DNA from: CAYJOG01 sp964371695 [NCBI: uncultured bacterium]
GTDB taxonomy: Bacteria > CAYJOG01
Length of the DNA stretch: 8,600 nt
Assembly: GCA_964371695.1 (NCBI GenBank)
Contig: CAYJOG010000095.1
Location: 1 to 8,600 of the forward strand
Reading direction: 5' to 3'
A model generated the notes under the pieces. The model saw nothing but the letters and a program-made list of their open reading frames with translations. It ran no database searches and had not been told where the DNA came from. Numbering within the stretch: the first letter of the stretch is position 1; every line of letters begins with the position of its first letter. Positions 1 through 5,917 of this stretch are shown here, in pieces. The translations under genes and the position numbers were made by a program.

Positions 1-1272
1 GGTTTTGAGGTGCCCGTGGAAATGGCCGCCAAGGAGCTGTTGTATCAGGGCAAACCGGCGCGGGTGGTGACGGTGTGGGATCTTTCGCGCCGCAAACGCA
101 ACGAGGAAACCCTGCGGCAAAAAGAAGACCAGTTGCGCCAGTCGCAGAAGATGGAAGCCGTGGGGCGGCTGGCGGGGGGCATTGCCCACGATTTCAACAA
201 CCTGCTGGTGGGCATTCAGGGATATGCCGAGCTGTTGCACCAGCGCGTGTCTGGCGAAGAAAAACTCGAAAAATCCACCAGCGCCATTTTGCGCTGCGCC
301 AGCCGGGCCGCCGACCTCACAGAGCATCTGCTGAGTTTTTCGCGCAAGGGCAGCCAGCAACTGATGCCGGTGGATTTTCACGGGGTGGTGGATGGCGTGG
401 CGGGCCTGCTGGATCACTGTGTGGACCGCCGGGTGACGGTGCGCCTGTCGCTGCTGGCAAAGGAAACCACCGTGCTGGGAGACCCGGCCCAGCTTGAGAG
501 CATGTTGCTGAACCTGTCCATCAACGCGTCTGACGCCATGCCCGGCGGGGGCGAGCTGAGCATTCGCACCGACAACGTGGTGGTGGAGCCGGGGGCGGCC
601 CATGACCCCCAGGCCCTCAGGCCGGGGGCCTGGCTGCACCTGTGTGTGCAGGACAACGGCCTGGGCATGACCGAGGAAACCCGCAGCCGGTGTTTCGAGC
701 CGTTTTTCACCACCAAGGACGTGGGCGAGGGCACGGGCCTGGGGCTGGCCACGGTCTATGGCACGGTCAAGACCCACGGCGGCGACATCCAGTTGCACAG
801 CGAGCCGGGCAAGGGCACCACGTTCGAGATTTTTCTGCCGCTGGTGACACAGGCCGCCCCCGCCGCCCCGGTGGCCACCGCCGCCATGCCCCAGGGCGCT
901 GGCCGCGTGCTGGTGGTGGATGACGAAGCGCACATCCGCGAACTGTGTCAGGAGGTGCTCACCGAGCTGGGTTATGAAGTGCTCACGTGTGCTGACGGAC
1001 TGGCGGCGCTGGAAACCTTTGTGGCCCACGAGGGGCGCTTCACCACCGTGGTGATGGACATGGTGATGCCGGGCATGGACGGCCACGAAACCCTGCATCT
1101 CATGCGCGAGGTGAACCCCACGCTGCCGGTGCTGCTGTGTACGGGCTTCAGCCAGCAGAAGCCAGAGGAGCTGGCCCGGCAGGACAACCACATGGAATAC
1201 CTGCCCAAGCCTTTTCGTCTGGAGGAACTGGCCCAGGCCATGTCGCGACTGGCCGGAAAAGTGGCGCGGTAG
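1..1272 (+). CDS. Hybrid sensor histidine kinase with C-terminal receiver domain (5' partial)
   Basis: Reading frame 1 is open from the first base, so the true start lies upstream; the GTG at 10 is internal. Residue numbers count from that GTG. Residues 1-35 look like the last strand of a PAS domain leading into a kinase linker ([18 protein letters not shown]). The HisKA box GGIAHDFNN carries the predicted phospho-acceptor H60. The ATPase domain has an N box ([11 protein letters not shown], 167-177), a G1 box (DNGLGM, 215-220), an F box (FEPFFTTK, 229-236) and a G2 box (GEGTGLGLA, 239-247). An Ala/Pro linker (281-297) leads to a receiver domain (299-416) with acidic pair D304/D305, phospho-acceptor D350, T378 and K400. 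All catalytic motifs are intact, so an active kinase with intramolecular or phosphorelay transfer is expected. No transmembrane segment or DNA-binding output domain is visible; the sensory part is outside the window. The signal and any partner regulator are unknown. The family call is firm. Confidence 0.95.
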   Translation, partial: GFEVPVEMAAKELLYQGKPARVVTVWDLSRRKRNEETLRQKEDQLRQSQKMEAVGRLAGGIAHDFNNLLVGIQGYAELLHQRVSGEEKLEKSTSAILRCASRAADLTEHLLSFSRKGSQQLMPVDFHGVVDGVAGLLDHCVDRRVTVRLSLLAKETTVLGDPAQLESMLLNLSINASDAMPGGGELSIRTDNVVVEPGAAHDPQALRPGAWLHLCVQDNGLGMTEETRSRCFEPFFTTKDVGEGTGLGLATVYGTVKTHGGDIQLHSEPGKGTTFEIFLPLVTQAAPAAPVATAAMPQGAGRVLVVDDEAHIRELCQEVLTELGYEVLTCADGLAALETFVAHEGRFTTVVMDMVMPGMDGHETLHLMREVNPTLPVLLCTGFSQQKPEELARQDNHMEYLPKPFRLEELAQAMSRLAGKVAR

Positions 1273-1327
1273 AGCCGGGGCAAAAAAACTCCTGCCTTAA
1301 AAAAATTTGGTTTCGCTTCTTTGTTGA

Positions 1328-1496
1328 CCCCTCACCCCAACCCTCTCCCCAGTGGGGGAGAGGGGGTAAACACGCCTGACTTTCAAATGCGAAATCCTGA
1401 ACGCATACCGCCCTTACGCCGGTTGGATTTGAGTTATCCACCGGGACGCTCCCCCGACCCCCTCTCCCCCACTGGGGAGAGGGTTGGGGTGAGGGG
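1328..1496. repeat. 169-bp element with perfect 40-bp inverted ends (REPIN/MITE-like)
   Basis: Bases 1328-1367 (beginning CCCCTCACCCCAACCC) are the exact reverse complement of 1457-1496 (ending GGGTTGGGGTGAGGGG): 40 of 40 positions pair. Each arm also folds alone: CCCTCTCCCC 1341-1350 pairs with GGGGAGAGGG 1355-1364 around AGTG, with the mirror arrangement in the right arm. The 89 bases between the arms are neither coding nor repetitive. Two inverted palindromic units around a short spacer is the layout of REP doublets (REPINs), which are mobilised in trans. No transposase is present here. The repeat type is widespread in bacterial intergenic DNA. A role in mRNA 3'-end stabilisation or termination after the kinase is possible. 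Confidence 0.85.
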
Positions 1497-1570
1497 TTTT
1501 TACAAAAGCAAAAAACCACAGTTCTTTTTTCCGCCCAAAGCACGGGAAAGGGGTGGTGCTTTTTGCTTTA

Positions 1571-1589
1571 CGCAGGCAAGATGCCTGCG
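1571..1589. repeat. Short hairpin CGCAGGCA-AGA-TGCCTGCG
   Basis: An 8-bp perfect stem (1571-1578 with 1582-1589) closes a 3-base loop. It is followed by CCACCAG and a T-rich run (1597-1606), so on the plus strand it could act as a weak terminator. The stretch TGCCTGCGCCACCAG resembles a common dispersed intergenic repeat. It is preceded by a T5-GCTT motif, as are several other repeats in the window. Confidence 0.55.
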
Positions 1590-1609
1590 CCACCAGTTTT
1601 TTGTTTTAC

Positions 1610-1636
1610 CTGGATTCCCGCTTTTGCGGCAATGAC
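1610..1636 (-). repeat. Degenerate copy of the ATTCCCGC/GCGGGAAT palindrome
   Basis: This 27-base stretch differs at two positions from 5351-5377: T for C in the loop and C for G in the right arm (GCGGCAAT instead of GCGGGAAT). It is the third and most decayed copy of the repeat in the window, in the same orientation as the 5351 copy. The core resembles dRS3-type dispersed palindromes (ATTCCC-N8-GGGAAT). It lies 28 bases upstream of the membrane protein start and ends before its ribosome binding site. Confidence 0.75.
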
Positions 1637-1664
1637 GGCAGGTTATTCGTATTGAGGATGGAAC

Positions 1665-3167
1665 ATGACCACCAAGAACCCTGACACCCAAACCAACCGC
1701 CTCTCGGTGCTGCTGCTGCTGGCCGGTGTGGCCTGCTTTTGGCTGCTGGGCATGGCGGGGCGCACCGGCGGTGTCACGCCCCAGGGCTGGGGAGAACACG
1801 CCCTCGCCCTGTGGCAGATGGTGGGCGGCGCACGGCCCTATGGGGGCAATTTTGTACACACCGAGGGGCATCTCTTTCTGGTCACCGCCGCGCCCTTTGC
1901 CAAGTGGGTGTGGGGCCAGGGCTGGGGCCTGTGGGGGCTGACGCTTTATAGCCGCCTGCTGCTCACGCTGGCGGCGCTGCTCATGGCCCGATCGGCCAGA
2001 GAGGCGGGCCTGAGGGGTCTGGCCCCGGCGCTGGTGGGCCTGCTGGTGATGTTCCACCCCTTTGTGCTGGATCTGGCCATGGGGTTTGAGGGCATGGCCG
2101 ACGTGGTGTTTTATCTGTCGCTGGCGGCGTTGGGTCTGGTGCGGGGCAACGGCTGGCTGGTGGGGTCGGGTGTGGCCATGGCGGCCATGTGCCGGGGCGG
2201 TGCGCTGCCCCACGGCCTGCTGATTTCGCTGGCCTTTCTGGTGATTTATCCCAAAGGCTGGTGGCGCTGGCTGCTGAGTGTGTTGCTGGCGGTGGGGCTG
2301 ATTTTGGGGCCGGTGTGGGTGCAGCATTTTCAGGGCTGGCAACTGTCGGTCATCCGGTTTCATTGGGTGAAGGTGTTTGTGCAGCAGGGCCTGCCGCTGA
2401 TTCTGCTGAACCTGCTGCTGGCGGGGGCGGTGCCCCTCGCCGCCCTGCTGGGGTCCTGGCAGGGATGGTTCCAGCAGCGGACTGGCGCGCCCGCGCCCAT
2501 GGCCCGGCGTGTGGGCCTGATGCTGGCCTTTGGCCTGGGGCCGGTGATGGGGCTGGTGTTTTTTCTCAAGGGGCATCTGGTCTCCGAAACCCGTTTCGTG
2601 CCCACGCTGCTGCTCATGGCCATTGGCGCGCTGGTGGTGTTTCAGCAGGCGGGGCTGAGCGCCGCAGCAGACACACCGGCCCCCGCGCCAGAGGCTGAAC
2701 CGCCCCTGGCCCCCGCCGGGCCAGCGCCCCTGCGCAATACACTGGTGCTCGCGCTGGCGGCCCTGCTGTTTCATCTGGCGCTGAGCCTGCGCTGGCAGGT
2801 GGACCGCTGGCAGCGCCCCGTGCGGCTGAGGCCCCTGCTGGCGGCCCTGCGACACGAAGGCCCCCGCCCCACGCTCTATGGCGAGCCGGACCTGGTGGCC
2901 CAGGCGCTCTTTGAAAAACCGGGCCTGCAACTGTGGCGGGGTTTCAACCGGTTTGACGTGAGCCTGTTCGCCAGCCTGATAGACCGCGAGGTCTTTTTGA
3001 AAGTGCTGGAAAAAGACCCGCCGGATTTTCTGCTGATCGACCGCGACAGCCAGACCGCCATGGTGCGCTCACAAAGCGTGCTGACGTGGATGCTGCAAAA
3101 CTACGCCCCCGTGGCCACCAACCGCCGCCAGAGCCTGCTTTTGCTCAAACACAAGGGGCGGTATTGA
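1665..3167 (+). CDS. Polytopic membrane protein, GT-C glycosyltransferase-like
   Basis: This is a 500-residue inner-membrane protein; the ATG at 1665 follows GAGG (1654-1657) at good spacing. I count about ten or eleven hydrophobic segments (roughly 14-32, 70-88, 92-108, 118-135, 144-178 as one or two, 184-218 as two, 241-265, 283-301, 311-328, 356-374). The first outer loop (41-80: GEHALALWQ, GGARPYGGNFVHTEGHL) matches the pattern of GT-C transferases of the PMT/ArnT type, where an acidic residue in this loop is catalytic; E44 is the candidate. SETRFVPTLLL (307-317) resembles the family's late R-(Y/F)-hydrophobic segment. A Pro/Ala-rich linker (334-355) precedes the last helix, and a soluble tail (379-500) contains DPPDFLLIDRD (451-461), also common in these proteins. 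GT-C enzymes transfer sugars from polyprenyl-phosphate donors on the periplasmic face; donor and acceptor here are unknown. The assignment is by pattern, and a non-enzymatic membrane protein cannot be excluded. Confidence 0.8.
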   Translation: MTTKNPDTQTNRLSVLLLLAGVACFWLLGMAGRTGGVTPQGWGEHALALWQMVGGARPYGGNFVHTEGHLFLVTAAPFAKWVWGQGWGLWGLTLYSRLLLTLAALLMARSAREAGLRGLAPALVGLLVMFHPFVLDLAMGFEGMADVVFYLSLAALGLVRGNGWLVGSGVAMAAMCRGGALPHGLLISLAFLVIYPKGWWRWLLSVLLAVGLILGPVWVQHFQGWQLSVIRFHWVKVFVQQGLPLILLNLLLAGAVPLAALLGSWQGWFQQRTGAPAPMARRVGLMLAFGLGPVMGLVFFLKGHLVSETRFVPTLLLMAIGALVVFQQAGLSAAADTPAPAPEAEPPLAPAGPAPLRNTLVLALAALLFHLALSLRWQVDRWQRPVRLRPLLAALRHEGPRPTLYGEPDLVAQALFEKPGLQLWRGFNRFDVSLFASLIDREVFLKVLEKDPPDFLLIDRDSQTAMVRSQSVLTWMLQNYAPVATNRRQSLLLLKHKGRY

Positions 3168-3192
3168 TAAAGTCTGTCCTGGATTTTATCAA
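3164..3192. repeat. 8-bp inverted repeat over the stop codon of the GT-C-like gene
   Basis: TTGATAAA (3164-3171) pairs with TTTATCAA (3185-3192) across a 13-base loop; the left arm contains the TGA stop at 3165-3167, followed directly by TAA. The stem is AT-rich and lacks a T tail, so it is at best a weak RNA structure in the 53-base gap before the esterase gene and does not argue strongly against co-transcription. Confidence 0.3.
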
Positions 3193-3220
3193 CGGGCGAA
3201 CAGCCTGCTAATCTTGAGCC

Positions 3221-4069
3221 ATGTCACTCCCACTGCGTTTGCACCGCACACTGATGAACACCCGTGGCTGGCTGGAGAAGGTTTTTCCGCAGGATGTCGA
3301 AACCGACCGTCGGCAGATGATTCAGGGGGCGGGTCTGTTGCCCAAACCGGCGGGAGTAAGAGAAGAAGACGCCGCAGATTGCCCCGTGCCGGGCCGGTGG
3401 TTCACACCCCAAAAAGCGCAGGACCGCACGCTGCTTTATCTGCACGGCGGGGCCTATGTTTATGGTGGTGTTGAAACGCACCAGAGCCTGATAGGCCGGT
3501 TGGCGCTGGCGTGCCGGGCCAGGGCGCTGGGTATTGATTACCGCCTTGCGCCGGAGTTTCCTTTTCCGGCGGCGCTGGAAGACGCCGTGGACACGGTGCG
3601 CTGGCTCTATGAAAACGGTGTGCCGCCCCAAAGCTTGGTGATCATGGGCGACTCGGCAGGCGGCGGGCTGACAGCGGCCACGCTGGTGCGCCTGCGGGAG
3701 CTGGGCATGCCGCAGCCAGGGGCGGGGGTGTTGTTGTGTCCGTGGGCCGATCTGGTGGCCGGAGAACACAACGACCCGGCGGTGTGGTATGCCGCCGGTG
3801 AAGCCATGGATCATCCCCTGATTTCACCGGTGTACGCCGACCTCACGGGCCTGCCGCCGCTGCTTATTCACGGGGCAACGGAAGACGTTGATTTTCCCGA
3901 TGCCCAGAAAATGGCCAGGAACGCCGAGCGGGACGGCGTGACGGCGACGTTGAACGTGTATGAAGGGTGTTTTCATGTGTGGCATGTGTTTGGGGCCACG
4001 TTGCCCCAGGCGCGCAAGGCCATTCACGAGATCGGCGTTTTTGTGCAGGAAACCATACCCTGGCGGTAA
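3221..4069 (+). CDS. Alpha/beta hydrolase, hormone-sensitive lipase (HSL) type esterase
   Basis: The 282-residue product matches the usual length and order of bacterial HSL-family esterases that cleave carboxylic esters. Seen in order: oxyanion-hole motif HGGAYVYGG (75-83), family signature DYRLAPEFPFP (106-116), nucleophile elbow GDSAGGG (143-149) with S145, acid region PPLLIHGATEDVDFPD (212-227) and histidine region EGCFHVWHVF (248-257) with H252. Aligned to relatives that read (S/E)DE(V/I)LLDDA, the catalytic Asp position is E221, followed by D222, so the acid may be Glu or shifted by one. There is no signal peptide or membrane segment, so it is probably cytoplasmic. The ATG at 3221 has no good Shine-Dalgarno (TTGAG ends two bases before it); M12 at 3254 is an alternative but is no better. 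The gene lies 53 bases after the GT-C-like gene on the same strand. The substrate is unknown. Confidence 0.93.
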   Translation: MSLPLRLHRTLMNTRGWLEKVFPQDVETDRRQMIQGAGLLPKPAGVREEDAADCPVPGRWFTPQKAQDRTLLYLHGGAYVYGGVETHQSLIGRLALACRARALGIDYRLAPEFPFPAALEDAVDTVRWLYENGVPPQSLVIMGDSAGGGLTAATLVRLRELGMPQPGAGVLLCPWADLVAGEHNDPAVWYAAGEAMDHPLISPVYADLTGLPPLLIHGATEDVDFPDAQKMARNAERDGVTATLNVYEGCFHVWHVFGATLPQARKAIHEIGVFVQETIPWR

Positions 4070-4094
4070 GGGGTTTTGCCCCCGCTGTCGTTGG

Positions 4095-4125
4095 GTTTGA
4101 AAAGTCCACGATGGACTTTTCAAAC
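4095..4125. terminator. Perfect 14-bp hairpin between convergent genes
   Basis: GTTTGAAAAGTCCA (4095-4108) pairs with TGGACTTTTCAAAC (4112-4125) around the loop CGA, with no mismatch. It lies 25 bases after the esterase stop, and its right arm supplies the last sense codon and TGA stop of the acyltransferase on the minus strand (4125-4120). A symmetric hairpin at a convergent junction suggests bidirectional 3'-end formation or mRNA protection. Neither side has a proper U tract, so classical intrinsic termination is not assured; it may instead be a dispersed palindrome. Confidence 0.55.
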
Positions 4126-5028
4126 AGGCTCTAAGGTTACGCCATGCCCCTGCGGCGTCAGGTTTTCTTTCCAGCGTTTCTGTATCCACAACCACTGTTC
4201 CGGTTTTTCCAGAATGCGCTGTGAGAGGGCTTCGTTGAACATCGCCGTCACCCGCAGCAGGTCTGCCTGACGGTCTTCTGTCCAGGTGATGGGCAGCGGC
4301 CCCACCAGATGCAGCTTGTGATGAAAAGGTTTCAGCCGTTCGTCATAAATCAGGAACACCGGACAGCCATAGTCCCGCGCCTGGGCCGCCGGGCCAAGAA
4401 ACGTGGGGGTGGGCACCCCCAGAAAAGGCACGGCTGGGTGCTCGCGGGTGGCGTAAACGTCCATGAGAATGCCCAGCATGTGGCCCTTTTTCACGTGCTC
4501 GGCCATGGGCGCGGCCTGCTCTTTGGTGTTGGGAAAAAGCACCAGCCCTCCGGCCCTGCGCTGTTGCCACAACAGGGCGTCCAGGCCCTGGTCGGGCTGC
4601 TCGCGCACAATGGTGCCGGTGCCAGGATAAAGCAGCCCCATGGCGGTGCCGGTGTATTCCCAGTTGCCATAGTGCATGGAAATTCCCAGGATTCCCCGGC
4701 CCTGGGCCAGGGCGGCGTCATAGTCTGTTTTCCCCACGATTTCGAGATGATCCAGGCAGTGTTTCAGGTGGCGGTGGTTCCACAGAATCTCCAGCACCGT
4801 GAGCGCCAGGTGGTGATACATCCGCCGCAGAAGCTGTTCGCGCTCGCGCTCATCCGCCCCCACACCCACCCGCGCCATGTTGGCCAGTCCCCGCCTGCGG
4901 CCCCTCTTGTCCAGCCCCATGAACAGGTTGCCCAGCAGCACCGACACTGGCCCCGCCAGCGGCCGGGGCAGATGCCCCAGACACCCCACCGCAAAGGTGC
5001 GGAAGCCTCGCAGAAAACGCTCGCGCAT
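4120..5028 (-). CDS. LpxL/HtrB-family lipid A (Kdo2-lipid IVA) acyltransferase-like protein
   Basis: The 302-residue protein has the size and motifs of the LpxL/LpxM/HtrB family, inner-membrane enzymes that add secondary acyl chains to lipid A. The catalytic HX4(D/E) motif is HYGNWE (119-124), giving H119 and E124. Other family landmarks are GRGILGISMHYGNWE (110-124), MVREQ-like TIVREQPDQ (139-147), GILMDVYATRE (186-196), VPFLGVPTPTFLGPAAQA (200-217) and the C-terminal PEQWLWIQKRWKE (276-288). The N-terminal ~40 residues carry a modest hydrophobic stretch (12-37) that would tether it to the membrane. An in-frame TAA four codons upstream (minus strand 5040-5038) fixes the region of the start; the ATG at 5028 has no Shine-Dalgarno (CTCCCTCC precedes it). 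It converges on the esterase gene. A related acyl transfer, for example to an ornithine lipid or phospholipid, is possible since family members vary in acceptor. Confidence 0.93.
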   Translation of the reverse strand: MRERFLRGFRTFAVGCLGHLPRPLAGPVSVLLGNLFMGLDKRGRRRGLANMARVGVGADEREREQLLRRMYHHLALTVLEILWNHRHLKHCLDHLEIVGKTDYDAALAQGRGILGISMHYGNWEYTGTAMGLLYPGTGTIVREQPDQGLDALLWQQRRAGGLVLFPNTKEQAAPMAEHVKKGHMLGILMDVYATREHPAVPFLGVPTPTFLGPAAQARDYGCPVFLIYDERLKPFHHKLHLVGPLPITWTEDRQADLLRVTAMFNEALSQRILEKPEQWLWIQKRWKENLTPQGHGVTLEPV

Positions 5029-5099
5029 GGAGGGAGTTTAAGGGAAGTTGGAAGTCGGGAGTTGTCGGTGGGTGGATGGAAGTCAAAAAAAGAAAACGG

Positions 5100-5127
5100 C
5101 GTCATTCCCGCGAAAGCGGGAATCCAG
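5100..5127 (+). repeat. dRS3-like palindromic repeat, left copy
   Basis: The core ATTCCCGC (5104-5111), GAAA loop, GCGGGAAT (5116-5123) is a perfect 8-bp hairpin, flanked by GTC on the left and CCAG on the right. It is identical to the inverted copy at 5351-5378. Palindromes of this ATTCCC-N8-GGGAAT type are known dispersed repeats in proteobacterial genomes, notably dRS3 in Neisseria. Confidence 0.85.
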
Positions 5128-5168
5128 ATAAAAGCACAAGCAAAAATCCTTCTTCCTTTTGGTAGTGG

Positions 5169-5188
5169 GGCGGGCGTCCCCGCCCGCC
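5169..5188. repeat. GC-rich hairpin GGCGGGCG-TCCC-CGCCCGCC
   Basis: An 8-bp all-GC stem with a 4-base loop. Its right arm can instead pair with GGCGGGCGG at 5222-5230 (9 bp with 5180-5188), so two mutually exclusive structures are available in the middle of the fold-back. Confidence 0.65.
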
Positions 5189-5350
5189 TGAGCAAATAAG
5201 ACAAAAAACCTTTTTTTTAATGGCGGGCGGGAGTTTGCGAGGAATCTTTCCAGATGCCCATTGGGGCATTTGGCCGAGCAAAGGCGATAGCTGGCCCGCC
5301 CCACTGAAAGAAAACAGAAAAAGGAAAAAGGTGTGGTTTTTTTGCTTCAA

Positions 5351-5378
5351 CTGGATTCCCGCTTTCGCGGGAATGACG
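5351..5378 (-). repeat. dRS3-like palindromic repeat, right copy
   Basis: The exact reverse complement of 5100-5127 over 28 bases, beginning CTGGATTCCCGC. It is preceded by GTGTGG, T7 and GCTT (5331-5347), a leader that recurs beside other repeats in this window. Confidence 0.85.
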
Positions 5379-5673
5379 TCGGGAGACAGCGGGACGCCGG
5401 GAGGCGGCGGGGTTCTTTTTTTGCCGACTTCCCGCCTCCCGCCTCCCGTTTCCCACCTTCCACCTTCCAAAGGCCGCCTGCTGTTGCAGGGTTGCCGCAG
5501 TGAGCGTTTAATTTTTGTCGGATGGGGGCTTTGGAAAGAAATGCTACGGACTATTCTGTTCGATTAAGTAGTTTTTCTTAACAAAGCTGTCGCCTGGTTC
5601 ATGCGGCTGCCCAAAAAGGCTCATTCGATAGAATTACGCAGATCTGGCCGTAAACACTCGGCACAAAGGTGAC

Positions 5674-5753
5674 AAAAACAACATTTTTCAGCAAAAAATC
5701 AAGCAAAATAGCGCTTTTCATTAAGTTTAGAATTAATCGCTGGTGTTGTTTTT
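5674..5753. promoter_or_regulatory. Inverted pair AAAAACAACA / TGTTGTTTTT, possible upstream activator region
   Basis: Ten perfect complementary bases (5674-5683 and 5744-5753) lie 60 bases apart and about 70-150 bases upstream of the sigma-54-like promoter, the zone where enhancer-binding activators usually sit. The sequence is AT-rich and could match by chance; the wide gap is unlike a normal dimer site. Confidence 0.25.
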
Positions 5754-5819
5754 AAAGATTATGCGTCACTGTTGGGGGCTAAAATGTTTGTTTTGGGAGT
5801 GCCCAAGAAAATTTAGCCA

Positions 5820-5835
5820 TGGCAACAAAATTGCT
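5820..5835 (+). promoter_or_regulatory. Sigma-54 (RpoN) -24/-12 promoter
   Basis: TGGCAACAAAATTGCT matches the sigma-54 consensus TGGCAC-N5-TTGC(A/T) in all conserved positions except A for the last C of the -24 box. GG (5821-5822) and GC (5833-5834) have the required spacing. Transcription would start near 5846, giving a leader of roughly 70 bases before the ATG at 5918. Such promoters need an activator ATPase; none is encoded in the window. Confidence 0.6.
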
Positions 5836-5907
5836 AGCTTGTTCATTTCTGATTACCACCTCTATCAAACAGTTTAAAATGACCAATCATCTACCTTTTT
5901 TGTCAAC

Positions 5908-5912
5908 AGGAG
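5908..5912 (+). promoter_or_regulatory. Ribosome binding site AGGAG
   Basis: AGGAG five bases before the ATG at 5918. It fixes the start of the large repeat protein and agrees with the signal peptide beginning at that ATG. Confidence 0.8.
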
Positions 5913-5917
5913 TGAAC

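Larger units (their letters stand above)
1273..1664. other. Repeat-rich intergenic region between kinase and membrane protein
   Basis: I find no credible gene here. Short open frames across it encode runs such as PSPQPSPQWGRGG or PHPNPLPSGGEG, the typical false peptides made by translating the CCCTCACCCC-type repeat. The stretch holds three unrelated palindromic repeats (1328-1496, 1571-1589, 1610-1636) separated by A/T tracts. Just after the kinase stop there is only a weak GGCA/TGCC pairing followed by A-rich DNA, so no clear intrinsic terminator is seen. A GAGG at 1654-1657, seven bases before the ATG at 1665, is the ribosome binding site of the next gene. Confidence 0.75.
5041..5468. repeat. 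~430-bp imperfect fold-back made of nested inverted repeat blocks
   Basis: Five blocks occur in order on the left and again, inverted and in mirrored order, on the right. (1) G-rich roughly 7-base tandem units, GGGAAGT/TGGAAGT type: 5041-5084, matched by CT-rich units at 5426-5468. (2) AAAAAAAGAA 5085-5094 with TTCTTTTTTT 5413-5422. (3) A perfect 28-bp match, 5100-5127 with 5351-5378. (4) AAGCAAAAA 5138-5146 with TTTTTGCTT 5339-5347. (5) AGTGGGGCGGGC 5164-5175 with GCCCGCCCCACT 5294-5305. Spacers differ between arms. The centre holds further hairpins (5169-5188; ATGCCC 5254-5259 with GGGCAT 5264-5269). There is no credible gene: open frames across it give the false peptide WIPAFAGMT. It could be a decayed MITE-like element or repeats nested by successive insertion. 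Confidence 0.75.
5469..5917. other. AT-richer regulatory intergenic region upstream of the repeat protein
   Basis: About 450 bases without a credible gene, and visibly poorer in GC than the genes on either side, especially 5640-5900. It contains a small hairpin (CCTGC 5477-5481 with GCAGG 5486-5490), a long-range inverted pair (5674-5683 with 5744-5753), a short one just upstream of the promoter (TTGGG 5793-5797 with CCCAA 5802-5806), a sigma-54-like promoter (5820-5835) and a ribosome binding site (5908-5912). Confidence 0.6.

Noticed and set aside
10-12. GTG at base 10 as the true start of the kinase
   Set aside because: The frame stays open upstream to base 1 and the sequence there continues a PAS-like strand, so the gene begins outside the window.
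1273-1320. Intrinsic terminator directly after the kinase gene
   Set aside because: Only a 4-bp GGCA/TGCC pairing with an A-rich loop, followed by A-rich DNA, not a strong stem with a T run.
1148-1543. Small open frames over the 1328-1496 element, both strands
   Set aside because: The peptides PSPQPSPQWGRGG and PHPNPLPSGGEG are direct translations of the CCCTCACCCC-type repeat, a frequent annotation artefact.
1328-1636. Possible CRISPR array or tandem repeat
   Set aside because: The repeats are inverted, differ in family and have no regular spacer length.
1500-2930. Minus-strand open frame (476 codons) opposite the GT-C-like gene
   Set aside because: Its product is a Gln/His/Arg-rich low-complexity shadow, and it runs into the intergenic repeats. 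The plus strand gives a coherent multi-helix membrane protein.
3224-3814. Minus-strand open frame opposite the esterase
   Set aside because: Arg/Gln-rich shadow; the plus strand has the full HSL motif series.
5058-5086. Sigma-70 promoter for the minus-strand acyltransferase (TTGACT at 5086-5081)
   Set aside because: At the expected spacing the -10 region reads AACTCC, far from TATAAT.
4309-5199. Plus-strand open frame (296 codons) opposite the acyltransferase
   Set aside because: His/Gln/Gly-rich shadow product; the minus strand carries the complete LpxL/HtrB motif set.
5102-5567. Small open frames over the fold-back, both strands
   Set aside because: The peptides WIPAFAGMT and VIPAKAGIQ come from translating the ATTCCCGC palindrome; no ribosome binding site or domain supports them.
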